A stretch of DNA of 64,000 bases, taken from assembly GCF_004210375.1 (NCBI RefSeq), contig NW_027467782.1, forward strand, positions 32,043,771 to 32,107,770. Direction: 5' to 3'. Below the pieces are notes generated by a model that was not told where the DNA came from, ran no database searches, and saw nothing but the letters and a program-made list of their open reading frames with translations. Source of the DNA: Tachypleus tridentatus. Taxonomy: Eukaryota > Arthropoda > Merostomata > Xiphosura > Limulidae. Positions 23,639-36,000 of the stretch are shown piece after piece (positions within the stretch are counted from its first letter, which is position 1; every line of letters begins with the position of its first letter). The translations under genes and the position numbers were made by a program.

Positions 23639-23708
23639 AGGCCTTGGAGCTCATATTGATGGTTTTATTGCTGTTGTGGCCCACACCTTAGTAGTTGGTA
23701 GCTGTAAG
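23639..23708 (+). CDS. PA2G4: PA2G4-like exon c, donor site damaged
   Basis: Encodes (L)GLGAHIDGFIAVVAHTLVV then GSCK. The first complete codon, GGC at 23640-23642, is Gly where PA2G4 and methionine aminopeptidases have Asp (K-I-D-L/F-G); in active aminopeptidases that Asp binds metal. By homology the exon should end after AAG at 23708, joining ENKVTGRK in the next exon with exactly the family's length. The intron then begins GAAAGA instead of GTAAGA. A GTAAGG four bases earlier would put a TGA in frame. A GT at 23718 would stay in frame and add three residues. Confidence 0.88.
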
Positions 23709-24512
23709 GAAAGAAATGTGAAAAAAGTTCATTTAGATCAGACGTGGTAAATATTTTCAGATGCAGGAACCAGCCCCAAAATAGAGGAACCTGATATGCC
23801 TAACATTACTTCACTATTATTTGTACATGGAAATGGGGGCTACATTAGTGCCTCAGTTACCAGCACCTCTGTTACCTACAATCTTCGATTATCTGTTATT
23901 GTTTATTTTCCCATATTTTTTAAAATAATTGTGCTATTACAATTGTAGACAATAAGTTACATATTTTGGAGAAATTGTCACTCAGAAATTGTGGTTGCAA
24001 AAGTTTTAGGTGTTGGACAATATCTAGGGTTTATTTATGTTGAATCTGGCATTTGTTCAAATCATAAATTAGCTGGTTCAAACATAACTTTGCTTCTTTT
24101 ATTTTTAGCTGTTGAGGTAAGAATACAAAATATTGAAAAATTGTACTTAGATTAAACAATGGGCTAACTACTGAAATATAAAAGTGCTTCAATTATCCTA
24201 TGTTTTTTTTGTTTTTGTTTTCCATGGACTAGTGGGATAATTAAGTCAGCAATGTGTATTTACTTGTTTTCAGGACAACAAGTGAATGTTAATGATCTCA
24301 TGATATCAACAATCATTTAATAGTATTGCCTTAACAACCTACCTTTGGTATCATTAGAATCTAAACATATCTACTGATTGGTTGAGCTAATAATAATAAT
24401 AAAAAACAACAATAACAGTGGAGCAAAATTTCTAATGTGTTGTGTAACTGCAGCATTTCATTCCTGAAAAAACCATTAAGTGCTGATTCCACTGTTAAAT
24501 TCCTAGAAGTCC

Positions 24513-24645
24513 CCCCCATTGCACAGTGGTATGTCTGCAGACCCACACTGCTAAAAACCTGGGTTTTGATACCTGTGGTGGGCAGAACACAGACAGCTCA
24601 TTATGTAGAGTTGTGTTTAATTCTAAAACAAACAAATTCCTCGAA
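24513..24645 (+). repeat. SINE-C copy
   Basis: TTGCACAGTGGTATGTCTGC ... GTGGGCAGAACACAGACAGC ... TTAATTCTAAAACAAACAAA; the same architecture as 4785-4900. Confidence 0.7.
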
Positions 24646-24727
24646 ACAAAGCTCATTTTAGAACTCAAAGAACATGAAAATAGTTCTGGACTTCCAAGAT
24701 GTGAGTTCTATTTCGCACAACTCTATG

Positions 24728-24988
24728 GCCAAGCGCGTAAGGCGTGCGACTCGTAATCCGAGGTCGCGGGTTCACACCGCGATCGCTAAACATGCTCGCC
24801 CTCCCAGTCGTGGGGTGTATAATGTGATGGTCAATCCCACTATTCGTTGGTAAAAGAGTAGCCCAAGAGTTGGCGGTGGGTGGTGATGACTAGCTGCCTT
24901 CCCTCTAGTCTTACACTACTAAATTAGGGACGGCTAGCACAGATAGCCCTCGAGTAGCTTTGTGTGAAATTCCAAAACAAACAAACAA
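24728..24988 (+). repeat. SINE-A copy 4 with 13-bp target duplication
   Basis: Begins GCCAAGCGCG, slightly 5' truncated, with a complete body and a CAAACAAACAA tail. It is flanked by perfect direct repeats GCACAACTCTATG at 24715-24727 and 24989-25001. Confidence 0.95.
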
Positions 24989-25324
24989 GCACAACTCTAT
25001 GCACGAATAAAATGGGAGAAAATAGTGGTGCCACATGAAATGTTTGGTCACCATGGCAACTCAGTGTCCAGTATTTGTTGAGGCTTGATAAACACCATTG
25101 CATTAAATTACTTGCTGGTAAATTTCTGAATTAACCAATTACAAAACATCATTCTCACAATGCAACATTTTTTGTATGACTTACATTTTAAATATATACA
25201 CATTCAGATCTCTTTCTGAAAGTATAAGATCATGAACAAGTCTAATAATTTTTCATTATTTGTGTGCAAAAGAAAAAATTATAACCATTATTTTGTTTTG
25301 TGTTTTCATCTACTGCTTATGTTT

Positions 25325-25775
25325 AAGAATACTAGCTGTGGTACCCATGCCCTGGTCAGAAGTTATGTAAATTCATGATTAACCCTTAAACAGTGAGAAT
25401 GTTATAGGTAGAAGCATCAATCGATTGATGATGGCCACCATCTAAGGATTAATGAAAGGTTATCTTCGGACATGAAAAGTTGTTTCCTTTATCTATAGTT
25501 TCTGAAAGACCCAAAATGGTCATAAAAACAGTGAAACTGTAAATTTGCATGTACCTCCTCATGGACCCAACAAACTTTCATGCCAAATTGTAAGATTCAC
25601 CAACGGGGATGAAGTAGTGGTAAGAAAAATACACACAAAAAAACTTATAAAAACTGCAATATTGAAAATTTGTGTGCATTTCCCCATGGAACTAATGAAC
25701 CTTCATACTAATTATGGCAAAGATCCACCAACACCCTGCTAAGTATTTACATGGACATACAACAGACAATACTGT
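25325..25775 (+). repeat. Probable interspersed repeat of unknown class
   Basis: Begins AATACTAGCTGTGGTACCCA and contains repeated phrases (TTCATGCCAAATTGTAAGAT; CTTCATACTAATTATGGCAA) ending near GGACATACAACAGAC. From memory this layout is a widespread invertebrate repeat, but there is no second copy in the window to prove it. Confidence 0.4.
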
Positions 25776-25779
25776 TATA

Positions 25780-26867
25780 TTTACATAGATGGCATCAATG
25801 CATTAAATCCACATGTGACATATTCATGACATCATATTTGGACCCTGAGTATGGAAGAAAAATAAAATTCTGTGATTGGAAATGGATGTGAAATGGGAAA
25901 ATTATGAGTCCCATTGCATATCTACATGCACATAGAATAAAAATTTCACAAAGTTAGTGGTTCCACATCACATAAAGTTTTTCCAGTACCATATAAACAA
26001 GAGTTCCATTATAGTGTGATGTATCATGTTTTGCATGTCATTGTAAAAATGCTTTCTGATATTTGAGCTTACAGTAAATGATGTGAAGTTGTATTATTAT
26101 TTTCCTATGTTTTTTTTTCATTTCTCAGGTGCAGAAGTAATAACTTTGAGTTCATACAAATCAGACATTAATGAAAAAACAAACTGAATTTAAGATATTC
26201 AATTAAACAATTTTTTCTTTTTCTTATTGCATAACAGATTTAAGGTTGTGTTTACAAAACTGGCATCAGTTTGTGTGATATATTTTTAAAATACTTATAA
26301 TACAACCAAAAGGTTGTTTTTTATTTAAGACTTGCACGTAAAGGTCAAACCTGACAAATTGTGTATCCATATCTCTTTGTGAGTTACTATTCCACAAACA
26401 ACTCTTGTACAAAGGTACAATTTACCCTTTCAACATTATAGTTTCTACCTTTCTTTTTCTTCCACTTGTGACATTATTTTTTAATTTGGTGTCTGAGAAG
26501 TAGCTTCAAAATGATGTAATTTAACATGAAAAAATGCTGTTATGCTCTTTTCTATGTGAGTTAAAATTAGCAAAACTGTTGTATGATGTTTATATTCCAT
26601 CGATCTTATCCTACATATATTCATACTGTATCTATTTCGACATTTTCCCACCACTGTGTCAAATAGTGTAAATATGTGCTTGTTAAATAATGTGTAAAAG
26701 TATTATAATAGAGTAGAGGAATACAAGACATTCATGATCCAACACTCACCATTTGTAGATATAAAAGTTGTGTGGGATGAATACTTGTAATTCTGGTGCT
26801 TGTAGGTATGTTAATACAGCGTGCATTAGGTTTGAGTAATGTGAATGTACTCGACATGTAAAGAAGT
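25780..26867. other. Intron sequence, nothing recognised
   Basis: AT-rich, no coding signal. Confidence 0.4.
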
Positions 26868-26880
26868 AGTCATGATTAAT

Positions 26881-26984
26881 AGGCCCGGCATGGCCAGGTG
26901 GTTTAAGGCATTCAACTCATAATCTAAGGGTCGCAGGTTTGAATCCTTGCACGAAATTCAAAAACAAAAAACAAAGAAACAAAG
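26881..26984 (+). repeat. Body-less short SINE-A with perfect 13-bp target duplication
   Basis: The tRNA-like head (GGCCCGGCATGGCCAGGTGG to AGGTTTGAATCCTTG) is joined directly to the family's 3' tail (CACGAAATTCAAAAACAAAA); the ~190-bp body is absent. AGTCATGATTAAT flanks it at 26868-26880 and 26985-26997. It therefore seems to have inserted in this short form. Confidence 0.9.
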
Positions 26985-26997
26985 AGTCATGATTAAT

Positions 26998-27824
26998 GAA
27001 GGGTTGTTGTGAATATAGTTCTTCAGGAAATGTTTTTGAGGCATCAAAATACTTTTTACGATACATATTGTTTTCTTGTGTAAAGAGCATTTCTTCTGTA
27101 ACATTTATAACCACATACATTCTTATGGATAAAATGTCCTAGAATCAAGACATTTCTCATACTACATGTGGAGAATATTGAGTACTTACTGCCAGATTCA
27201 TACACTTCCACCAAGTGTACAAACTTCCACAATGTAGTAGCACTCTGTTTTGCCATTTGCTATGTAGCTATTTAATTTGTCTAAAATGCACCCTCCAGGA
27301 CAAAGTAATATTTTTGTTTGTTAATACTTGTTAGTTGTGACTTTATTCCATGAAATAAAACTTGTTTTTACAACGACTTGAATCATTGTTGATTGGATGT
27401 ATGTCAGCAATTTTGTGTGATGCACATAAACTTGAATTATTATAAACATACATACAAATGGTACAGGAGAATTTGATCACAAAGATATGTTTAAAAATGC
27501 AGTTAATTACCTCAAAGTATAAAGAGAATATTCAAATAAACTTCTTTTTAATAATATTTTAAGGATAAAAGAGTACTGGTTATTTTAAGTTTAAAGATAG
27601 CTTTGTGTCCACTGTTTTGCTAACAAATTAAAAAAAGCTGTAAGTGTTTTGTAATTGATATACAACATGCACCATGTTATTTATCAATAGAGAAGTAATT
27701 TGTTAAAAGTTCTTTTCATCTAGCATCGACTGAGGTAATACAGATTAATTTGATATTCTAATATACAATCAAAGAAAATCCTTTTATGATACATAGTACA
27801 TGTTTTTTACACCAATTTATACAG
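26998..27824. other. Intron sequence, nothing recognised
   Basis: AT-rich; ends in the acceptor TTTATACAG before exon d. Confidence 0.45.
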
Positions 27825-27917
27825 GAAAATAAGGTGACAGGAAGAAAGGCTGATGTTGTATGTGCTGCACACTTTGCTGCAGAAATTGCTCTACGAATGG
27901 TAAAGCCAGAGGATGAG
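27825..27917 (+). CDS. PA2G4: PA2G4-like exon d
   Basis: Phase 0 at both ends. Encodes ENKVTGRKADVVCAAHFAAE then IALRMVKPEDE; donor GTGAGT. It is intact. The next family segment (about 22 residues, VTEAWNKV...CTPIEG) is absent from the 894 bases that follow. Confidence 0.95.
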
Positions 27918-28811
27918 GTGAGTATTTTTTATGTGTGGCTTTTATCATTTTACATAGTACAGCTGTTCTGAGAATATTTGCATAATTTTAAACAATCTAT
28001 GAATATTGTTTCTGAGAATAAGCTTTTTAATGTTTATTTGGAAAAGAATACAGTTTAAGTTAATTCTAAGCTCACGGATACTTTTGTTTTTCTGTTTATG
28101 TTTTAAGGTTTTACGGAGTTGCATTCAAAATTTAATTAAGCAACTTTGCTCTCTATGTATTGTTTGTTTGTTTATCATATCAGTGGTTTTCAGAGTAACC
28201 CCACATTTTCCATCCCTGTTTAGTACTAAAAGATCCTGGGCAGGTGTTAAGTGAGAAATGTCTTATAAATGAATAAATACAAGAGAAAACACATTTGCAT
28301 CACCCTTATTTCACTGATGTGAAGGCTACAAAATATCTTTTTCAAATTTTGCTTTTTATACATTGGAATGTGAATTGAGTTTAGTAAGTATAGTTTTAAT
28401 GTTAACAGTGTTTAATGCTAAAAGAAAGTGAGAAAAATTGGAATTAATATTTCTAATAGTAGGGCTGTAAAGTTTGACACAGAGAAACAAGAATTTAGTA
28501 CTTCCAGAAAACTGATGACACATAACACTTTACTTTTAATTCCATTAAGTCCCAGTTTGAACATGTTCATCTATTTAAATGCTTTATGCATTTTTGAGCG
28601 AAGAGTATAAGATAGTGGCTTTACCAAAAAATAAAACAAATGTGTGTTATTAGCTGAAATGTTTCTAGTTGGCTATTGTATCAAATCACTTTCATAATTG
28701 TGTGTATCATTATTATGAACTATTCTCAAAATAGAATAATGAATTCTAGATAATAATCTCTTTTTATAAAACACAAACTGTCTTTTAATTCTATTTTTAC
28801 TTTGCTTAAAG
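27918..28811. other. Intron lacking the expected PA2G4 exon
   Basis: An exon of length 3n+2 ending in GG should lie here to join exon d (phase 0) to exon e, which starts with the last base of a Gly codon. I read all three plus-strand frames and found nothing like N/T-V-T-E-A-x-N-K-V-A. Confidence 0.6.
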
Positions 28812-28889
28812 CATGCTGTCACATCAGTTGAAACAGTTTCAGGTTGATGGAGGAAAATCTATAATTCAAACTCCCACTGAAGCACAGAG
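28812..28889 (+). CDS. PA2G4: PA2G4-like exon e
   Basis: Acceptor TTAAAG, donor GTGAGA. Encodes (G)MLSHQLKQFQVDGGKSII and QTPTEAQ plus AG of Arg. Matches the family's MLSHQLKQ...IIQ.PT block without lesions. Confidence 0.94.
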
Positions 28890-29855
28890 GTGAGAAATAA
28901 TCATGATTATACATAGAAGAATACAGATTTCTCTGCTTTTTATAAAACTTCATCTAGTTTAGTACATATCTATCCATGTGTGACAAGGCTTGTGTAACAT
29001 AACTGCCCCATCGTCACCAAAACAATGTATGTGTTTATACCCAAAACACGTACAAGTTTTTGGGCATGTGGTATAAACCATAAAAGATTGATTTTTGAAA
29101 AATATTTCATAATGTGTTTTGATGCCACTTTAACCCTATCACCATGGGTATCCTTTACTGCAAATGGCAAAAAGATTGTTTCTTACAAAGTTTTATTAAA
29201 CTATTTGTTGTTTGTGTTATACCATATTTCAATAGTATACAAGTTTTAGATTCTATAAGGAAATATTTTCTAAAAATTTCTGAAGATCCTCTAGGGTGAT
29301 ATTTTTTCAAGGTGTCTTCTATTTTATACATCACCTATCACTATAAAATCATCATTGTTCAGTAAAACCATAATTTTTATAGCCTTCGATTTTGTTTGGT
29401 TACAGAGCTATTGAATAGAAAATTAGACTCTTTTTGCCACACCTTCCTGTCGTATCTTATGTCCATTCTCTCTTATGTTTGATTATATATTATCTATAAC
29501 CAGTGGAAACTCAAGGCTTTCATCTTTCAAATGACATGTGGTGCAATGTTGTGTTCTAGACAGATAAGAATTAATTTCATTCAGAGTACAAGCTTCTTTC
29601 CCATTGGAAATTTAACAACTAGCTGAATTTGTAATGGCTCTTTTTGTGTAGTTAGAAAGAAGTAATATTTTGAGAGTTAAGGGAAACTGTCTGGTTTGCA
29701 TGTTATTATTCTATGTTTTTGGTTTATTATTTAATGAAATAAAAAGTATTTAATGCATTACTGCCATTAGTATTAAAAATATGGTTAAGTGTCATTAACA
29801 ACTGATAGCAAGACAAAAGAAGATGGGGGACTAGTACTTTGTTTCTTTTTTTTCA
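28890..29855. other. Intron sequence, nothing recognised
   Basis: AT-rich, no coding or repeat identity established. Confidence 0.4.
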
Positions 29856-30150
29856 GGTTTATACTTCGTTATTATAAAAGTAATCAAAATGCTAAAATAG
29901 GAATTTTTTTAGGTTAGTTATGAAAATATTAGATAAAATAAATAATGATAATATCATTTTTCATGAGTCACATGTGAGCAGCTCTTAGTGGTTTATGGGC
30001 AATGTAATGTAAGCTGCATGTTTTTAGTGATTTATAACTAATAATGGCACAAATAGTAGTTATAAATGGTTCAAAGGGCATTAGAATAATAAGATTTAAT
30101 TATAAAGAGATGTACACTATTAAAAACTTATAGCTATTTGGGATAAACAA
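29856..30150 (+). repeat. Unclassified interspersed repeat, copy 2
   Basis: Partner of 20700-21010, with about 300 bp of recognisable similarity and many substitutions. Confidence 0.65.
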
Positions 30151-31242
30151 ATGGAAGGTCATGAAATGTAAATAAATAAATGTTTAAACACTCAAAATTC
30201 TAGAATTTCAATGGTTTTTATGAAAAGGACCTTAAAAAAGTCTAACCTATTTATTTGATGACAAACTGTATTATTGTGTTTGTCTCAGTTTTTCGAAAAA
30301 TGGTGTACAGAAAATGAGACATACACTGGTTTTGCATCACTGACTAGTAACAGACTTTGAATTGTGTACCTCTGCCTGCAAACAAACAGTTGTCATGAGA
30401 TTATTGTTGGAATTATGCTGTCAGTGTAAACTAAGCTCAAGACTCTTTGTAAATCATGAAATTATTGATAGGGTAAAAGAACATGAATGTTTCAGAAAGG
30501 TACTTATTCTACCTTCAACATAAGCAGAAAGAAGAATGCAAATAAAAGTATTACAGAATGAGTGTTATAAACTGAACCTATATGTATGAAATAGCTAACT
30601 ATTTGCCAGTTTAGAGTTTGGCAGTTTAATTGATAACATCAATTACATTGATTACTATGGTGTAGACTATTTAATGAATCAAAATTATTATTGGATTGAG
30701 TAATCAGAATTGGTGTTTTTGATTATCAGTGTTTTTAATCATTCCAAAAATTAAATAATTCAAATCACAGTGATAATAAAAACAGTAAATAGAGGGAAAA
30801 TTACGTGTAAAACAAAACATGGATAATTCTATTCTTAATGAATTACAAAATACAAGTCTTTGCTTGAGGATGAGCAGAAAAATTCTAAAAAAAATTAAAG
30901 TTGTATTATTTGTGAAGGAGAATCCTAAGAATTGTTTGACATCTTTAAAATTACTCCAAATGCATGCTATAAGGTATAAGTTTTAAAGTATTTTTGAGGT
31001 TAGTTATTGAAATAGAATTATTATTTGTATTTAGAATTTGAAATTTGATATATAAGTGTGTGTACTTTGCATCTCAAAAGTGCTCTGGCCTGAATATGTT
31101 CAAGCTCTATTTTTTGCAGTACTGTGTGCCCAACTTATAATAAATTGTACAACTGCATGAAAAGATGTATTATATAATATGAAAATTAATCTTTCTATTT
31201 GTAATACTCTATTATTAAATTGACTTCTTTTTCTTTAACTAG
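30151..31242. other. Intron sequence, nothing recognised
   Basis: AT-rich; ends with the acceptor TTCTTTAACTAG. Confidence 0.45.
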
Positions 31243-31321
31243 AAAAGAGCATGAAAAGTGTGAGTTTGAATTACATGAGGTTTATGCCATTGATGTCATC
31301 ATCCGTACAGGAGAAGGGAAG
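31243..31321 (+). CDS. PA2G4: PA2G4-like exon f
   Basis: Encodes (R)[18 protein letters not shown] and IIRTGEGK; donor GTAAAG. Phases fit exon e and the start of exon g. Intact. Confidence 0.95.
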
Positions 31322-33890
31322 GTAAAGTATTTTTAGTAAAGTTATCATATAAATTAAGTAATTATCATTTCCTCAAAAATTATATGAAATGTGTATATGT
31401 ATACAATTAGGTTATTGCATGACCTTCAAATTGCAATTTAAAAAAAAATAGTTTTGAGACTTTTTAAAACTGTTGTTTTATTTTTTTCTGTAATTTATTT
31501 TGAACATAGCAATGCCTTAGTGTTTTATGTATAAATGGTTTGTTACTTGTAAATCGTTTAATATACTACAGGCTTCGTATTTTGTCTTTTAATCAAAATT
31601 TAGTTTAAGGGGATGGGATCCATTATTAGAGGTTTATTACTGTGTGAGAGAAATAACTTTTTTCACATGTGTGGATGTGCATTATAGTAAGCTATATGTG
31701 ATTGGTAAGATTTATAAAACAGAAATGTGATGGAAGAAATTCAACCATTTAAAATTTGTTGGTATAATAAGGAATCCTAGTTAGATTTTCTTTGTGCACC
31801 ACTAACATCATTTTATCCATCAGCACTTTAGACAAGTAAATCTAGTTTGTTATATGATGTCCCTCACGTGGCAGAGTGGTTGATGAAGACAGTTGATCGT
31901 AAAATGTTGCAAATATTAAAATTTAAAATCTCATTTTACAAACCACACACATAGTTTCATCATCAGTATATGTGTATAAAAATATCAAACTATCTTTTAC
32001 CCAACTGTGCATTTTTTACTACAAGGTGGCAACTTGATATTCCTAACAAAAATATGCATTTTCAATTAACTAATGCTGCTTCTCTTGTATAAAGGCTGAA
32101 ACACAATTTCTAAACTTGTCAAAACTACCAAAAATAAAAATATTATATGAAGTTGTTTTTTTTCATTCTCTTCAGGCCATAATTAAACTGTACATTTTAA
32201 AGTTGGCAAAAACAACAGTTTTGATACACATGAATGGAAGTAGTTATGGGAAACACACAAGTAGTACATATACAAAAGTCACATACAATAAGTAGTAACA
32301 AATGGATGGTAAATTGTTTATTAATACAAATACTTGTCAGTGTAAAAAGTATTAAGTAGAATTATATATTTACAATTAAAAGCAACATAGTTTTTACCTG
32401 TTTTTATTAACTTGTCTGTAACATTGACATGAGATATTGCCCTCACCAGTTGTGATAACACTGCTTCATTTTTTACTTTGTATTTTTCTGCACCAGAACG
32501 TATGCATCTTTTTTCTTTTTTTTTAAGGCAAGTCTTTTTTAATAACTATTTATCAGGTAAGGATTTTAACACTATTGCTTTCAATTGTAAATAGATGTTT
32601 TATACAAGTGTCATTTCAATTGTTTAGAATTGTAAATGAGATCCATTTGTTTTATGTAGAACACCTTGTTTTCCACTGTCATATAGTTTATAAGAGTATA
32701 AATGTGGAAAATATTTCCAAATGTCTCCCAAATCTAGCCACTTGCTTGGTTTCCTGCCTACAAAGAATAATTACACAAGAACTTTTTACAGGCAAGGTCG
32801 TGGTTTTTGTCTCATTCTTTGTAGCATCACTTCAAAAACACCACAATTTGAAATTTTCATATACTCACTGCCATCTCAGAACTTAGAAGGTGCATATTAT
32901 TGAAGTTATTGATCCACATTAAGAAATATGTGGCAGTAATGCTAGAGTTAAGTAATTTCCATACAATAAAAACTGAGAAAACCATGGGACTAGGGATACA
33001 TCTCACTCATTATTAGCGAATTATGGACAATAATTGTTAGATCGTTAAAACAGTCATTGGTTGAAGAAATTTTTCTTTCTGCATTACAAAATCTTTTCTT
33101 TCACATTTCATCTTATGTACAATATATTTATGAATTTTGTGTGACTTTTCATATTGTTTTCAAACCTTGGTTTGGTTTATAGCTTATGGTGGTTGTGAAG
33201 ATTTGTTTCTGGTCTCCTGTTGGGTTTTCCTGCCTATTACATAGAGGTCTATTGCAGGGTGAAGATCAAAATGGCTTACCAGAGGCCATCAACAAAAATG
33301 ACCATCAGGACTGACTGTGTGTATCCCATCAGCCTTGTCTTGTTGTCACTTTTGATTCTCTTCGTAACTGAAAATTCCCTTTTAACATACTGCTGTATTT
33401 ATAGACAGAAAGAGTGCTGTTAGGACTAATTTGCCTAAGTGGAGAATAAGGTGAAACTCTTCACCAAGAAGTTTCTTTAACATGGGAAAAAATAAACTTT
33501 TATTTGCAGGGACAGGTTTTGATACATGATGTTTAATGTGTTCATATTCTTGTATCACAGTCTCCTTGGGTGGCTCACTTGAATGTTGGCCTCTCTCCTC
33601 TGAATCATGACCACCAGACTTACTGGAAAATAAACATTCAGTGTGGTAAATGATCAGATTCTTAAGCTAGTCTTTGCTATAGTTTGGCAGCTTGTTAGAT
33701 CCTGTTGGCCAGCACTTTGGATCTAAATTTTAGAATAATTATATACTTGCCAACATCTGATTGAAATCTAATTTGCATACCTACTCAAATACAAAATATT
33801 TACTCATTTCCATAATTTGATGTACATCTTGTGTATTCATTTGATTTAACTTTTGTAGGGTGGTTATGATCTCATTCATAGTGTCAGCAA
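31322..33890. other. Intron sequence; possible SINE-C trace
   Basis: No gene. GATGTCCCTCACGTGGCAGA at 31856-31875 resembles the SINE-C start, but the rest is not recognisable. Confidence 0.35.
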
Positions 33891-36000
33891 AGATTAAATT
33901 ATCTGACTAGGAAGAAGTTAACTGGTGCATAATTTTTAATGAAAGGTGCTGCATTGTGAGAGAAAGTAAAATAAATTGATTTGATCATCCTTAAGTTCCC
34001 CTTGGTAACAGAAGCTTCATCAGAGTTTGATCTAGAAGCAATATATATAAGGGGACAAACTGTGGTTTTCTAGTTTTTCATATTACTCATGAACCTGTGC
34101 TTAATAGCAGCCTATCAAATGATAATCCACTTCCCAAATTTTTCGGTCACTTTATTCAAGAAATCAGCAGTCTTCATTTCTTGCAAATGTATCAAAGTGT
34201 TTGAACAAAAATTGATTATGCTGCTCATTTTGGTTTGAAACTCGGTTACATGCTTCATCCCTTTACATGTATCCAAAATAGTGAGCTCTAATTAGTGTGA
34301 TATATAGTGAATTCCTACAAGATGCTTCATGTTTTTACAGGAAGATTACTATGCCACCATTTGAACCATAGTTGATACTTTCTCCATCTGACCTAAATTC
34401 TACAAGCTTTTTCTGCCATGCATTGCTAACATTTACAATCCTAAGCAAAAACTTTTGATGTTCATTATCAGTGAAAATATGAACTTGCACTATTTCTTGC
34501 CAGATACAGACATGTCATTTTTTGCAATGCAATATCCTGTTGAGTAAAGCTTATAAACTTCTCATTTTGCTCACTAGACAAGTAATTTAAGAGAAAATGG
34601 AGTTCTTCAGGCCATGTTAAAAACTGCTTTGCAATTAAGTTAAATTAGACTTGATTTTGAATAAGGGTAATGCTACTGGTCCTAAGGTTTTTTTGTGTGT
34701 TTTACAAAATTACTGCTCGGATATTTCATTTTCCTAAAGACATTTGTTTGAACTTAGTGAAATGAAAGTCATTGTAAGCCAATTGGAAAGATGGAATTTA
34801 TTAATTTGATTTTATTTCCTTGTTTGTCTCTACCTGAGTGGAATGTACTAATATTTGCACCTACTTTTTCATTCAAAATATTGTATTAGGGTTACACTAT
34901 GTTTCACTTTGGAGAAAGGTACCTTGTGACATTCAGAGTATGATAACTTTTAAGTGCATTGTGAAACTATGCTGTGAGTGTAATCAGGAAATTGCTAGTT
35001 TCTTGTGTAATATATGCATGTGTGTTTTTATTGTCACATATTTAGAAATTACAGTGAACTCACCTTTACAGATGTTTATGGTTTCCTATACTTTCTACAT
35101 TTGTTCACGTTTGAGGTCTTTAACATTTTCTCCATGTTTTTGAAGAGTTCATTGAAGGCATATAACTTACAAGACCCCACAAACAACTGGAAATGGCTAT
35201 GGGAGAAATTTGACCACTTTTCAAAAATCCACAGAATATATCTCCTAATCTACATTCAATTGCAACTAAGACCACTCATTCTTCCATGAATAGTCAAATT
35301 TTCTCTTTTTTTGAGAAGTGTGTATGTGAACACTTCCTTATTTGGGGAATCAAAGGCATGGGTGAGAATAAGTCTTTGTGGGTATTAATATCAGGTATGG
35401 GTTTAGAACAAGTACTGGAGAGTTTCTATATTTTTTCCTTTGAATCAGTCTCAGAATCACAAAGTTCATTCACATTTTGATTTTTTTCACCAGCCACATT
35501 ACTTTTCTTTAACCCAGTATGCTCCATTTTTGTTTCATTTTCTCACAAGAAGGCTTGGGTTACTGAATTACCATGAAGCCAAAATTGTAAGAGCAGCCCA
35601 CATGTATTAACACTTGAGGAAGTGCAAGTTTTATAACATTCCTGATGAAATTTTCATAAGCTTAGCAAAAGAATTAGCTGTTTTAGCCAATTGTGATTCA
35701 GCATTTAACCCAACTTGAAACAATGAACTAGTAGTTTTACCATATCTGTCCACTGCATTAGCTATGTACTGTGTCTGTTTGGAGGGTGATTGTTTTTCTT
35801 TGTGGTAATGGGGTTTCCTTTACCACAATTCTGTGGCCTGTGTAGTATTTCACATTTGAATGCTTCGTGCATGCATTGTTTTATGATATGCTTGTAACAC
35901 AGATTTGTGTGTTTGCAATGGCAGGAAGGTAATTGATAAAACTGTGAGTAAAAGGTGCCTCTTCTGTTTTTCAGTGCAAATTTAGGATGTTTTGTGGAAT
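33891..36000 (-). mobile_element. hAT-related relic (tentative)
   Basis: The minus strand yields broken pieces, in several frames: AWQKKLVEFRSDGESINYGS, FLFKHFDTFARNEDC, then farther 5' SNPSLL and VDRYGKTTSSLFQVGLNAES. The G.RSDG.S...GS.GG.V block followed by K.FDTF resembles hAT-derived transposase-like proteins of the ZNF862/KIAA1586 type. Stops and shifts are everywhere. No termini identified. Confidence 0.3.

Noticed and set aside
24728-24800. tRNA genes at the SINE heads (anticodon-like CGT in a CTCGTAA loop)
   Set aside because: A and B boxes are present, but the cloverleaf stems are disrupted and every copy continues into the same SINE body and tail.
32575-32886. 103-codon open frame on the plus strand
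   Set aside because: No domain, no repeat identity, no splice context; typical chance frame in AT-rich intron DNA.
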